The notes: generated from the sequence alone by a model not told the origin. Positions 35,121 through 47,267 are shown, counted from the stretch's first letter. The stretch: 64,000 nt of DNA from Dryas octopetala (GCA_963921425.1 OY992835.1:11532001-11596000); one strand, 5' to 3'. Numbers and translations: made by a program.

Positions 35121-35783
35121 ATGGCGACCACCACATCTTGTGAGGTTCATGGATTTCTTAAGGCTTGCAAGAACGTTAACAAACGGAAGATGGTTTCTTC
35201 TTCAAGGAAAGTGGCCGTCTCCGCCGTCACGACTCTGCCCAAACCACCACAATTTGCGGCTCCGCGGACTCCTCCTCCTAAAGGCTTGAAGCGTGTTCGT
35301 TCAAGTCCATCCGACTCGGAGCCAAAGATTGTCAAGAGGGCAAATATTGACGGAGCTGCGTGTAGGTCGGTGCCGGTACGCCAAATATCATCAGTAGTAG
35401 GTCGTCCTCCTGCACATGATGGCGGCGCCGCTGTTGTTGTCGGTGATCAAGCTTCTGAGTTGTCACCAGGTAGGGCGGCTCGGGTTGCTTTGTTAAGGTC
35501 GAGGTTTGCGGGTACCATTGTTAAGGCACAACACACTCTTCTTGGTACTAGTACTGGTTTTGGTGATCAAAGTAAATCAACGTCGACGGAGGCCAAGATT
35601 GCTGGGTTCAGAGCTATTGAAATTGCTAGAGCCAATGAATTGATAAAGAAGCAGCGGCAAAGAGACAGAGAAGCAGCAAGGCTTGCCCTCACTGAGATGG
35701 AAAAGAATGTGGTGATTGATGATAATTTCAGAACCATGAAAGAGTTTGAGATGTTGATTTCTGGCCGGGGCCACTTGTTGTAA
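35121..35783 (+). CDS. Bromodomain-less GTE/BET-type C-terminal domain protein
   Basis: Intronless frame of 220 residues from the ATG at 35121. The first 100 residues are basic and Pro/Ser-rich without a named domain. The segment ELSPGRAARVALLRSRFAGT then IVKAQ (about 113-137) resembles the region found in plant GTE8/9/10/11 proteins (RAALLRNRFADTILKAQ-type). The C-terminus KKQRQRDREAARLALTEMEK then FEMLISGRG resembles the conserved helical end of the same proteins (REAARQALQKMEKTVEI...DLEML). The bromodomain and NET domain that normally precede these are absent, and the long Lys/Ala-rich linker between the two segments is reduced to about 30 residues. It could be a processed, truncated GTE copy. 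Without a histone-binding domain it might act as a competitor in GTE complexes; that is inference. The unbroken frame argues it is still used or young. Confidence 0.7.
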   Translation: MATTTSCEVHGFLKACKNVNKRKMVSSSRKVAVSAVTTLPKPPQFAAPRTPPPKGLKRVRSSPSDSEPKIVKRANIDGAACRSVPVRQISSVVGRPPAHDGGAAVVVGDQASELSPGRAARVALLRSRFAGTIVKAQHTLLGTSTGFGDQSKSTSTEAKIAGFRAIEIARANELIKKQRQRDREAARLALTEMEKNVVIDDNFRTMKEFEMLISGRGHLL

Positions 35784-36065
35784 TTGATTTGATTAATGTA
35801 AACACTGCTACTTAATATTAATTGCTTGCTTCTGTAGTTAGTTAATACTTAATAGAGTATGTTATATATGCCACTGTGTAGTAGAGACTAGCACGAGTAC
35901 TCTACTCATCCTCAATTTGGTAGTCATCGATCAGTTACCAGATTTTTAGTAATATACTAAAATGCTATGTATAAACTTATAATTTTTTTGAGGAAGGTAG
36001 TTTACTGGCAATTCCATATAGATTTTTGTTCTACTTCTTTAGGCCCTTCCTTGTGTTACTTAATA
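35784..36065. other. 3' flank of the GTE-like gene
   Basis: AT-rich, presumably the 3' UTR and downstream flank; nothing else seen. Confidence 0.3.
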
Positions 36066-36370
36066 TATGTCTGTGCGCAACATGTGCATTTTTTCTTGAT
36101 CAGAGTAAGCAAGCACCGTGAATAGCTTCACTACTTTATATCATTAGCAAGACAGAGATAACATATCATGTATAATTGATGTACAATATCTAGTAAGTGA
36201 ACGCAACTAATTAAAAAAACAAAATGTCATATTAATTTGTTCTTTATCTAGTCGAAGATAATATAACTCAATTCATCTAGATCAAAAGACTGATTAAAAA
36301 ACCTGAATGATAATTCAGATTAAATGCGAAGCAAATTATAAACATAACGAGTGATTTATGAAACTTAATT
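36066..36370. repeat. Orphan F-box intron sequence, right part
   Basis: The first 80 bases repeat 30408-30490 (gtgcgcaacatgtgcatttttt..., agcaagcacc(a/g)tgaa). The rest continues along the F-box intron (gtgaa.gcaacta..., gttctttatcta.., gcaaattataaacat..cgag) as found at 43965-44120. Together with 30130-30495 it reconstructs an intron relic split by about 5.6 kb. Confidence 0.65.
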
Positions 36371-36504
36371 TAAATGAATGCAAATAGAATGAATTGATTA
36401 CTTTCTATAAAAATTATATATACATACATATAACATATATAAATTTTGTAAGCCCCATAATGTGGGCTCACGGTGGTCACCCCTCCCTACATAAAGGCTA
36501 CATG

Positions 36505-36712
36505 ACGTAAAAATTTGTGTTGATTTGGTCACGTACTCTATAATTATTGTAATTCAATGACGTGTTAACATTTTTGTTCATTAAATCATCAAATTTATTA
36601 GCAATTTAATGACAGATTTAATAAATTAATGAACGAAAATGTTAAAGTATCCTTAAATTGCAACAATTTTTATAAAATTTATGACCAAAATCAAAACAAT
36701 TGAAACTATATA
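36505..36712. mobile_element. Small fold-back element
   Basis: Two inverted halves: gttgatttggtca..., attattgtaattcaa..., ttaacatttttgttcattaa on the left match the reverse strand of the right half (ttgattttggtcat, attgttgcaattta, ttaacattttcgttcattaa). About 208 bp. No clear terminal motif or duplication. Confidence 0.6.
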
Positions 36713-37600
36713 AATCAAAGTGAACTACAAATACCAAAAAATAAAATTAAGCCATATGCAAACTACAAGAACCACAAACGACCTATCATATTTTTATCTG
36801 AAACCGACCGAGAGAGATGAAAGACGGATCAATCCAACCAAATTTTCGAGGAACTTGGTTGTTGATTTCAATGAGAGCTACTATTCATACTTTTTTTTTT
36901 TTTTTTTGGTTTCTTACTATATCACTATAGATCTTTTCTTATTGAAAGACATTATGCGCACGAGATCGTTAACAGCTTGACAATTCCCATATATCAAAAC
37001 AGGATTGTGGGTTGACTCAGCGAGCTGTTTCATTGACTAATCATTCATATGCTAGCGACTTTACCCGCCAAGGCGCCAACTATATATATGGTTTGGATTG
37101 TGGGTAATGAATCAAACCACCACACTAAATTTTTTAATAAATAAAAAATCTTCCTAATAAATAAATAAATTCTTAAACTAGAAAGTAAAAAAAAAAAAAT
37201 TATATTGAAGTTTTGAAATTTATTTACGGAATCAAGATGGTAAATAATTAGAATTGACAAGTTATGCATCACTACAATATAAATACATCCCAACTAAATT
37301 GACATTTACACATTTATTTAACAATTTAGACTTCTCAACTCAATCATACTTCGCTAGCATTTCATTAAAAAAAATGGTTACTTTCATAGTAACATGTAGC
37401 AAACACATGTAGGGGGGGAATGTAGGGGAAGGGAAAGGTTGCAGGCCAAGCCCGGAATCAAAAGTAAGGCTCAGGCTTAGCCCTTCATTTAGAAAAAAAC
37501 CAGGTCAGAGAGGTCCGTCGTTGACCACAGCCAGTCGGGGCCAGACTATCAAATGACCCATCAACAGAACAAATATTTTGTTTGCACAGACTCATAGACT
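36713..37600. other. Spacer before F-box module 1
   Basis: No gene seen. Contains T/A-runs (36890-36908, 37187-37199) and, at 37410-37560, a more GC-rich stretch of unknown origin. Confidence 0.3.
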
Positions 37601-37900
37601 CCAAAACCCAGAAACCAATATAATCCCTGGATGATCTGAGATTTAGAGTGATGAAGATAATAAGGGTTCAAAGGATCTATGCCCTCAGCTGCCTTTGATG
37701 AGAGAACACCTTGATGAAGAAACAAGGAGAGGAAGAATTTCAAAGAGCTCCCAGAAGCAACATATTTCTGATACCATATACAAAAATGAAGAAGACTAGA
37801 AAGACTATGCAAGAAACATATATACAAGTAGCTCCTTTGATTGAGTTTGATAGTTACAAAAGGACAGCAATTAGAATACACACCTAATATCAAATCCCTA
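37601..37900 (-). mobile_element. LTR-retroelement relic next to F-box module 1
   Basis: On the minus strand the motif TGGTATCAGA (37767-37776) is a primer-binding site matching initiator methionine tRNA. It is followed at 37620-37690 by a frame reading SSKAAEGIDPLNPYYLHHS, which resembles the start of copia-type gag (the DPxNPYYLH motif). The same arrangement occurs at 46980-47267 and, shortened, at 41770-41930. It is a small relic, TRIM-like in size, with no pol. Confidence 0.6.
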
Positions 37901-38219
37901 AAATGAAGAGTAACAAATAAGAAAGCAAAATTCCAGCAGTTATGGTAATTAATAAAAAAAAAATATCAGCAGTTAAATAATATCTTTCATTTTCCAAATT
38001 AACAAAGCTATAGATGATATATAGCATCCTAATAAGCATTAGCACTGTACTTTCATAGACAACTATATAATATTAAGGGCATTTACAACCCTTTAACAAA
38101 TGGTATTTTGACTCTACAGCCCAACCCTCTAGATGTAGATTGAAAGTTGACACTCCATTGAAGAGTAATTTTAGTCCCCTGTTTGAATGCATTACCACAA
38201 CCTGCATTCTCGCCTCTTT

Positions 38220-40204
38220 CTAATTTCTAACACCCCACCGAGGAATAACTTTTAATAGCATATCAGCATCTTTTTCCTCCAAAGCAAGACCTCTACTTTC
38301 TCCTGGCAGCTTGCACTCCGCATACCTGTATCAACAGTTGTGACATTTAAGGTATCAAACTTGAATACAGAGCAGTTTACTACTGTGTATAAAGACCAGT
38401 ATGATAGCTTCTTTTGATAACCTTAGACGGAAACCATCAGAGACACGAGAAAGCAACTAAAGAATAAACATGAAATTCATGTACAACTAAAGAAACTAAA
38501 GAAACTGAAATTCATATTTGTTCTTCATTGAACCAAAAAAGAATAAAATTCTATTCATGTACAACCAAAGACTGAATCAAAAACATGGGATGACCTTGTT
38601 CAAATTGATGGGTAAGCAAATTATAAACATGCTGAGATATTTATGCATCTTTAGATGACAGCCAAGCATACATGTTCATCCATATATATGTATTTGAGGT
38701 TGTGGAATATTTTTGGAAAAACTCTTCATAAGAGGTAACTTGGCCATGCAGAACAAAAGAAAAAAAAAAAAAATACAAACCAACTTCCCTAAAGCATACT
38801 ATGAAGTCTCTTGTAGTTTGATAACCTGAGAAAACAAGACCAGCACAACCAATTCACGTTAAGTGCTAGAAGGCAAAATTGTATTAAAATCATCACTTCC
38901 TTACCTTGAATTTATATACATTACTTCCACATCATCCCCCATCAAAATGTCCTTGAGCGAAATGAAGCTTGGAGCATGACTAATTGCATCAAAAACTGAA
39001 TCAAGCCCACGAAGATATAGATAAATTAATCTGTAGTTTCTTGAGTGGTAGTCAATTAAGGTAGTAGTATCAGGATGAAACATCAACAAACCCCCGTTAT
39101 GCAAGTATTTAATTGGTTTATAGAGACCATGTGGGCAAGTATCTTCAAAATTAATAGAAACCCTTTTCGTCCAAGATTTTTGTGCACCACAATCTTCCCT
39201 TACCCACACATCGATAAGATTATCATGAGCATTGCACACACAAAGACAACCTCCCAAAACTCCCAAGCTCACATGGCCAAAATTCTCCAATGGAAAAGGT
39301 GGTGGTGGAACTGACTGGAACTACTCATTGTCAAAGTCAAAAGAAACTATATAATATAAATTTTGTATGAAGGTAAAATCCAATAAAGTGCTCCTTTCAG
39401 ATAGGTGGGGTCTTCTCGCATCCAGTCTGCTGAAGACGGAGCTCTAACAAGACTTGTCCATGAACTAGTCCCAAGTGTGTGAATCTCAAACAGCCTAATG
39501 GGTTGAGGTCTTGTTTGCATAAAGATTCTTAGCACCTTAAACTGATTATTCTTTGGACTGAACCCAAATCCACAACGAATAGAAAACAGATCACCCTCGT
39601 TCTTCGAAGCTTTGGGAAGTTTTACAAACTCACCGGTTACTGGATTGCACACTACAAGAGGGTCCTTGAAGTATGCCCCAGACAAGCAAAGCAAGCCATT
39701 ACACGAATTCACCATCTTGTAACTGTGATTTTGTGGATGTATCTTGATGCAAGATTTCCCTTTAGTGCCAATGCCATCATAGTGGCAATTGACTGCCTCC
39801 TCCTCATCATTGAGCAATAGGATTTTCCATTTGGAAATACTCATGGGGAGATGAAACTCGTCAACCTCTGATGCGCCACTGTCCTTGAGATCAAAACCAG
39901 AGCCAGCTTCAGGGTCAACCATGTAAAGGGTTCTTGACACACGCTTTGTAACCCAGGGCTGGACCAAAACACATGCCTCTGCTTGTGCAAAGTGCAGCTT
40001 AGCAAATCGAGGGTCCATAATCAGGTCACGCCAAGTCTTGCACACATATTAGCACATGACAATGCTCTTTGGTGGGAGCTTTAGTAGGACATCTTGAACT
40101 ACAGACTTTGGAAGATCTCTTATAGAAGGACCCATTTGTTGAATGTTTTCATCTTCCTTGGTTATTTGGGTGGCTAAAGTTTTCGACTTTCTTTTCCTTT
40201 TCAT
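38220..40204 (-). pseudogene. F-box protein pseudogene (module 1)
   Basis: Exon 1 (38905-40204) and exon 2 (38220-38325) follow the structure of the intact copy in module 2. It starts MKRKRKSKTLATQITK and holds an F-box (LPKSVVQDVLLKLPPKSIV) and an F-box-associated beta-propeller-like region (CGFGFSPKNNQFKVLRIF, LGVLGGCLCVCN). It is dead: the LICKSVCKTW segment of module 2 has become VMC-stop-YVCKTW at about 40050, the frame shifts near 39345, and a TAG follows shortly after. The second exon is still open (SRYAECKLPGESRGLALEEK, ending WGVRN). The exon 1 donor overlaps what looks like a stop (AAG/GTAAGG). Confidence 0.85.
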
Positions 40205-40560
40205 GGTTATTTTTATAAATCTATGGAAGCAGAAAAGAAAAAAAAGAAAAAAAAAAAAAACATTAACATCACTGTTTCAGAAGCCCCAAACTGACTGACC
40301 CACTTAAAACCGAATTGAAAGAAGCATACCATTGAAGAAAAACGAAAAGCAAAACAAAAATGCAGTGTGAAATAGTAGAAATGGAGCTGAAATGATCGAG
40401 AGTATTACCTGGAAGCAAAGATTGAAGCCCTACGGGTACTTGCAGAGAGAGAGAGAGGGACAGCAGAGAAACCTAACGCAGTAACTAACACCCGAGGAGA
40501 AAGCTGATTTGTGATTTTACCAGAGCATTCTGCTTGACGGTGGACAAAACGGGGATGTTT
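40205..40560 (-). promoter_or_regulatory. 5'-UTR intron and promoter-proximal region of F-box module 1
   Basis: On the minus strand the leader exon ends CTTCCAG/GTAATACTCTC (donor at 40408) and the intron ends CCATAG just upstream of the ATG at 40204. The same leader intron is found in modules 2 and 3. GA repeats lie in the leader at 40445-40460. Confidence 0.65.
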
Positions 40561-41755
40561 TACAAGCTCAGTGGGCTTCTAATAAGGACAAGTGTCCGAC
40601 AATGTGGATATATCATTATATCATATATTATCAAGGAATTTTTAAAACTTTTTTTTTTCTTATTATTTTTAATAAAGACCAATTACAAATAACTCAATAA
40701 AATTTTTCAAAATTACATATTCATCAATGCACTTTTTTATAATTTTATTTTAGTTACTATTAACCAAAATTAAAAAGATAAATCACAATAGATTAATAAA
40801 CATATATTACCATGCATATTCAAATTTGTATTAAGTTTTGTATTTTTTAATTTGACTGCTACGCAGCAAAATTGCTTAAAGTTTGGTTCCCAGACCGAAA
40901 ACAGGTTTATATTTGATTGCTACATAACAAAACCCTAATTATAAACCCTAAACTCTATTTATATACCCTAAATCAAATCAAAGGTAATGTCATAATTTTA
41001 TACCCATAAGTAATGAACAATTTAGAATGGACAAATTGGTATTTTTTAACGCACAAAAAATACATGACATCAATAAGTGGATTGAGCTTAGTAACTAAAG
41101 TGGCATAAAATTTCAAAACTCATTGACCTTTATGAGAAAATAAAATTCACATTGATTATTATGTAATATTGAAATGTTTTATTAATTCAAATGTAATTTG
41201 TTAATTTAATAAAAAAATAAAAAAAAATAAAAGGAAAGAAATTCAAACTTATGACATTTCCAAAAATGGTTATGACATTTCCAGAAAATGGTAAAGAAAC
41301 GAATCTAGACCAGTGGTTGGTTAGTTTTTTAGAAATTTATTTTAATACTCAAAGAAGTTTTTATCAAAAAATTGAATAGTTTAATATTGAATTTTTACCT
41401 TCCTAGTTGATGAATAAAAATGAGAAAATTGAAAGTTAAATCACAATTTCTAAAGTTAGGGTCCGTTTTTTATAAAAAGAAAAGATTAGATATATTTTTT
41501 TGTATGTCCAAATTAGTAAATACAATGATAAATAGGAGAAACGTTAAAAAATTATGATAAACCAGTCCACTTTTAAGTTTCATTGTCAGGCATTCGAACC
41601 CTCGACACAAAACTTCCAATGCTTGCTTGTAACTTGCTTGAAACTGTTTGACAAATGCGTTGTTCATAAGTTGCATTCCACAAGTATCTCAAAAGAATAA
41701 TCACTTGCATAGTTTTTTTCTTTTTACATGTTGCATGTGAAATATTAATGCACAA
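40561..41755. other. AT-rich spacer between F-box modules 1 and 2
   Basis: No gene. The piece 41575-41700 has a caggcattcgaaccctcgacac motif typical of degraded plant repeats. Confidence 0.3.
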
Positions 41756-41759
41756 CTAC

Positions 41760-41933
41760 CAAAAATCAATATAATCCCTGAATGATCTGAGATTTAGAGT
41801 GCTGAAGTAATAAGGGTCCCAGGGATCTATGCCCTCAGTTGCCTTTGATGAGCAGAGAACACCTTTATGAAGAAACAAGGAGAGGAAGAAGGATTTCAAA
41901 GAGATGCTCAAGAGAACACCTTGATGAAGAAAC

Positions 41934-41966
<33 letters not shown>

Positions 41967-42015
41967 TCTTCCGTTGAGCTATACCTCATCTTAAACATAA
42001 TGAGCTATTCCCTTG
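41760..42015 (-). repeat. Retroelement relic copy at F-box module 2
   Basis: Repeats the gag-like start of 37620-37690 (here near 41795-41850) with its flank, but the tRNA primer site is lost and an (AT)n tract (41937-41962) plus a scrap resembling the fold-back end of 29678-30062 is inserted. Its companion LTR-like segment is at about 42250-42325. Confidence 0.5.
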
Positions 42016-42405
42016 ATAGAGTTTGACAGTTCCTAATGAACAGCAATTAGAACAGACCTAATATCAAATCCCTAAAATGAAGAGGAACAAATAAATAAAC
42101 AAAATTCCAGCAGTTATGGTAATGAATAAAAATAATATCTCTCATAACCAAATCAACAAAAGCTATAGATGATGTATAACATCCTAATAAGCAAAGTCTT
42201 TAGCACTGTATTTTCAAAGACATAACAAGTAATTTTCTGATCCAAGACTATTAAGACTCAAGTAACTTACAATAAAGTTCCGGTGTCCAACTATATAATA
42301 TTAAGGGCATTTACAACCCTTTAACCAAATGGTATTTTGACTCAACAACCCAACCCTCTAGATGTAGACTGAAAGTTCACACTCCATTGAGGAGTTATTT
42401 TAGTA

Positions 42406-43089
42406 CTACTCTGGTGCACACCACAACCACCTTTCTTGCCTCTTTCTATCTCCCCAGCGAGGAATAACTTTTGATAGCGTATCTGCATCTTCTTCCTCCA
42501 AAGCAATACCTCTAGCTTCTCCTGGCAGCTTGCACTCTGCACACCTGTATCAACAGTTGTGGCATTTACTACTATGTATAAAGACCAGATGATAGTTTTA
42601 TGGTAATGTTAGATGGCAACCATCATAGACAAGAAAATATACAATATGATAGTTTACTACTGTAATGTTCGTATTTTGTCATTGCACTACCTCACGAAGA
42701 GAATTCTACTTTTATGGGCACAGGTAAATAGAGTGGTAAGATGATATTGTCACTTATGAGACGGGCACATGCAAACAGATTGGTAAGATGAAATCGTCTC
42801 TTAATGGCTTTATAAGTAATCCATACAAAACAAATGTGCAACATCTTGCCCTGCTTCTACAGCCCCAATGAGATGTGTAAAGACATTAATAATTAAGGTA
42901 AGAAATCTAAATCACCATATATATGAAAATGAATAACACAGAACCCTACTTCCTCAAACGTTACTTGTATATAAAGACCCGAAGATAAGTTAATCAATGT
43001 AGAAGGCTATTTCAAAATGAAAAATGTATTGTTGCCCAAACGATAAAGATTTATACCAAATTAAGTTGATAGCTGGAAATAGAGGACCG

Positions 43090-43132
<43 letters not shown>

Positions 43133-45685
43133 TGAAGTAATGAAATCTCAATCAAGGGACAAATTTAGAACTGACGCTTAAGAAAATGGAGCAAATAAGG
43201 CATACATAAATGAAATCATGTATCTGGGTGTGCATGTGCAAGTGCCTCAAATTTACATAAGCCTTATAGAAGCAACCATTAGAGATGCATGAAAATATAC
43301 AAAATGGTATCCAAAAGTTGAAGGCTCAGAAGACGAGTACAGCACTAGTATTGTTATTGCAGCACCTCACGTAGAGAACCTTACTTTTATGGGCACATGT
43401 AAATAGGGTGGTAAGATGATATTGTATCTTAATAGCTTCATAAGTAAAGCCATAAAAAAATGTGCATAATCTTGCCCTGCTACTACAGCCGCAATGACAT
43501 ATCTAAAGACAATAGCAATTAAGGTAAGCAATCTAAATCACCATATATATGAAAATGAAAAACACTGAACCCTACTTCCTCAAACGTTATATGCATATAA
43601 AGACCCGAAGATATGTTATCAATGATTCAATGTAGAAGGATATTGCAAAATGAAAAATTTATTATTGTCCATGAGAAAAGATTTATAACAAATTATGTTG
43701 ATAATTGAATGTAAAGGACAGCAAATTATGTATATGAAGTAATGAAATCCCAACCGAAGGGGCAAATTGGACCGAAGCTTGAGCAAATGCAGTGACTAAG
43801 ACAGAATTCAATAAATGAATTCATGCATCTAGGCATGCATGTGCATGTGTCTCAAATTTGCATAAGCCTAATAAAGTATACGCAGCTGACCGGAACAAGC
43901 AAGCACTACGTCAACTGCTTCACTATTGTCATTGAACAAACAAACTCACATATCCTATATAAGTGAAAGCAACTAAAGAAACTAAAACTCTTACTTTTTC
44001 TTTATCTAACCAAAAAGAATGAAATTCAATTCTTGTACGATAAAAGAAGGAATAAAAAACATGGACAACATTGTTCAAATTGATAGGGAAGCAAATTATA
44101 AACATGCTGAGATATTTATGGAACTTTGGAAGACAGCCATGCATACATGTTCATCCATATTTCTTTTTTTGAGAGTTGAGGAATATTTATAGAAAAAATC
44201 TTCATAGGAGGTAACTTGGCCACTGTGAACAAAAAAAAGGAAACAAAAAACCCCTAAAGCATGCTATGAAGACTTCTGTAGTTTGATATCCTAAGAAAAT
44301 ACGACCAGCACAAAAAGTTCACATTAAGTGGTAGAAGGTAAAAATATACTAAAATCATCTCATCCATACCTTGAATTTATATTGAGTACTTCTACATCAT
44401 CCCCCATCAAAATGTCCTTGAGCGAAATGAAGCTTGGAACATGACTAATTGCTTCGAATTCTGACTTCAACCCAACAAGCTTAAGATGAATGAATTTGTA
44501 GTTTCTTGAGTGATAGTCAATTACAGTAGTAGTATCACTATGATACATCAACAAACCCCCACTTTTTAAGTATTTCATTGGTTTATAGTGGCCACCTGGC
44601 CAACTATCATCAATATTAATAGAAACCTTTTTTGTCCAGGATTTTTGTGCACCACAATCTTCCATTACCCACACATCGATATGATTATCTTGAGCATCGC
44701 ACACACAAAGACAGCCTCCCAAAACTCCCAGCCTCAATTTGTGAGATCCGTCCAGTTGAAAAGGAGGTGGTGGAACTGACTGAAATCGCTCATTGTCAAA
44801 GTCAAAAGAAACTATGTAATCTGAAATGCTGCCATAGTAAATCCAGTAAATTGCGCCCTTCACATAGGTTGGGAATGGTGACATACGTTCTGCTGTGGGT
44901 GGAGCATTTCCGAGACATGTCCATGAACCTGTCCCAAGTGTGTGAATCTCAACCAGGTTAATGAGTTGAGGTGTTCCTTTCTGAAAGGTTCTTATCACCT
45001 TGTATTGGTTTGTCTTTGGACTAAAACCAAATCCGCAACCAATAGATCCCCTTGGACCTTCATTCTTCGAAGCTTGGGGAAGGTTTATAAACTCCCCAGT
45101 TACAGGATTGCACACTACACGAGGTTCATTGAAGAATGTTTCGGACAAGCAAAGGAAGCCGTTACACGAATTCACCAATTTGAAACTGTGATCGTGTGGA
45201 TCTGGTTTCCTTTTAGCGCTCCACTTCCTTTTAGGAAACGCTTGGATATAATTATAGTAGTCGATTGCCTCCTGAGCATTGTCCAATGGGATTTTCCATT
45301 TGGAGATATTCATGGGAGGATGACACTGGTTAACCATTGATGTGCCACCTTCCTTCAAACCAGAACTAGAGCTATCTTCAGGCTCAACCATGTAAAAAAT
45401 TCTTGACACGCGAGTTGGACCCCAGGGTCGGACCAAAGTACATGGCTCTGATTGTGCAAAATGCAGCTTAGCGAATTCTGGGTCCGAAATCAGATCACGC
45501 CAAGTCTTGCATACACTTTTGCAGATGAGAATGCTCCTTGGAGGGAGCTTTATTAGAACATTGTGAAAGACAGACTTGGGAAGATACTCAGTTATAGAAG
45601 GACCCATGTGTTGAACTTCAATGGGGGGTTCATCTTCGTTGCTTACTTCGATGGCCTTAGTTTTTGACTTTCTTTTTCTTTTCAT
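42406..45685 (-). CDS. F-box protein with F-box-associated domain (module 2, intact)
   Basis: Two exons, 44370-45685 and 42406-42544, joined at AG/GTATGG and ATACAG/GTGTGC in matching phase, give 484 residues. A basic start MKRKRKSK could be a nuclear signal. The F-box is at about 33-75 (YLPKSVFHNVLIKLPPRSIL, SVCKTWRDLISDP), expected to bind SKP1 in an SCF ubiquitin ligase. An F-box-associated interaction domain follows (VVCNPVTGEFINLPQ, CGFGFSPKTNQYKVIRTF, LGVLGGCLCVCDAQDNHIDV). The second exon adds a 45-residue tail CAECKLPGEARGIALEEEDA to its end WLWCAPE. A gene finder using only exon 1 would stop at the false end NSRYG. The intron of 1.8 kb contains a 660-bp tandem duplication and an (AT)n tract. 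The target protein is unknown. Confidence 0.88.
42660..43960. repeat. Tandem duplication inside the module 2 F-box intron
   Basis: Two copies of roughly 650 bases: the first from about 42660, the second from about 43325. Both open with cattgca(c/g)(t/c)acctcacg.agagaa and gggcaca.gtaaatag.gtggtaagatgatattgt, and both run through aaccctacttcctcaaacgtta. A single version is in module 3 at about 47715. Confidence 0.75.
43091..43130. repeat. (AT)n microsatellite
   Basis: About 20 uninterrupted TA units in the module 2 F-box intron. Confidence 0.95.
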
Positions 45686-46030
45686 GGCTATTCTATGAAT
45701 CTATGGAAGCATAAAGAAGAAAGACAACAACATTACTACTGTTTCAGAAGCCACAACCCGACTGATTCAATCAAACCCAATTGAAGAACAACGAAAGGCA
45801 AAACAAAAATGAAGAAGATAATTACGTACAGACATAAAGATGTAACAGTAAAAGGAACTGAAATGATTGAGAGTATTACCCGGAATTGTAGTTCTACGGC
45901 TACTTGCAGAGAGAAATGGAGAGCGGAAAAACCTAAGGGTTAAGGGGAAAGCTAGTTTATACCATAGCTTTCTGTTTGACGGTACAACACGGTAACGTTT
46001 TACCACCTCAAATGGGCTTCCAACTTAAGC
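45686..46030 (-). promoter_or_regulatory. Leader intron and promoter of the intact F-box gene
   Basis: The leader exon ends CCGG/GTAATACTC (exon to 45880), and the intron 45701-45879 ends CCATAG, 15 bases before the ATG at 45685. Upstream, around 45972-46032, are gacggtacaacacggtaacg and the gggcttcc..taagcccaat pair shared with module 3 (58253-58310). The AAGCCCAAT-type boxes resemble site II elements. Conservation between modules suggests that the promoter was duplicated with the gene. Confidence 0.6.
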
Positions 46031-46985
46031 CCAATACCCTGGAGTATTGAATTTTTTTTCAATTAAAATAAGAAAACGTATTTTAATTTCTATAATTTAT
46101 TTTTACTATTCAAAGAAGTTTCTAACAGAAAATTTCATGTTTTAATATTAAATTTTCACTTTTGGATGAACGAAAATCGGAAATTGAATTTTTATTTTTT
46201 TATTTTAGCTGGGAGGGGGAGATTCGAACTTGAAAAATTGAATAAAGCACAATTTCTATAGTTATCCTTTTGCAAGCTTTTATAACTTTTTGTAAGTATT
46301 TTTTGCTTTTACACATTTGCAAGTGACAAGTTTGTGTGCCATTATATCCTTGATGGATTTTATGGACACCCAAACCTGTAATCTGCACGCCTAGGCTGCC
46401 TAGCCTTTAAATTGTTGGACAATTTTTTTTTTTTACTTTTGTCTTTATACTTGAAATATTTAATGATTTAAACACTAATTAGATTTTCTCATAAAAAGAA
46501 AAAACACTCATTACATACTTTCTAATGATGAATCAACCAACTTTTTTTTAATCACCTTTTTTTATCATTATATTTTCATTATTTTCTACACATTTAAATC
46601 GTGTGTCCAAAGACACTCAGCCACAAATAACAAGCATGTTACTAATCGACACTAACAATTGTACTATTTTTAGTTTATAAGATTTTTTTCTTTGTATATT
46701 AATTACTTATTGAAGAAAATTTTTATATCCTATAGGACAAGCATCATTCAACCGGCCATAAGCACTTGTGTGAGGCATTAATTGTCTTAAGGCTATAGTA
46801 GTATTTTGTGTTTGGTAGAGTGTTCAAATAGGTTAATGGATTGTATTGCTTATGACCTTTGTAGGTTTCAATCTATAACACACACCACGTAACTTAATAA
46901 AATTTAATATTTGCACTTCATATTACCTTCCTAAGTCCCATAGTTGTCCCAATTCAGCAGATTTGAAACCGATAAAAACCAGGTC
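46031..46985. other. Spacer between F-box modules 2 and 3
   Basis: AT-rich, no gene recognised. Confidence 0.3.
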
Positions 46986-47267
46986 TGAGATTCTGAGTGA
47001 AGGGTCCCAAGGATCTATGCCCTTGGTTGCCTTTGACGAGAACATAACACACTTTGATGAAGAAACTAAGAGAGAGGAAGAACAACTTTAAATTAAGAGA
47101 GAGCCCAGAACAACATTCTGATACCATGAACAAAAAATGGACATGAAATTATCCACCATATTTTTCCATGTCAATGTTTACAACTTGCACCAGTATATAT
47201 AGAGAAGACCTGCAGAACTATACAAGGAAACTCAAGTAACTTCAAACAAAGGTTCCGATGTGCAACA
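46986..47267 (-). mobile_element. TRIM-like LTR-retroelement relic at F-box module 3
   Basis: Best preserved of the three relics. On the minus strand an LTR-like segment (47127-47267, 141 bp) begins TGTTGCACATCGGAACC and ends TTGTTCA, holds a tatatata box, and is followed at once by TGGTATCAGA (47117-47126), the initiator-tRNA primer site. Then comes a short gag-like start at about 47000-47045. No 3' LTR is seen. Its size fits a TRIM-class element or the 5' end of a copia element. Confidence 0.65.

Noticed and set aside
41576..41700. Possible tRNA-like remnant (gcattcgaaccctcgacac)
   Set aside because: Only a B-box-like word; no folding.
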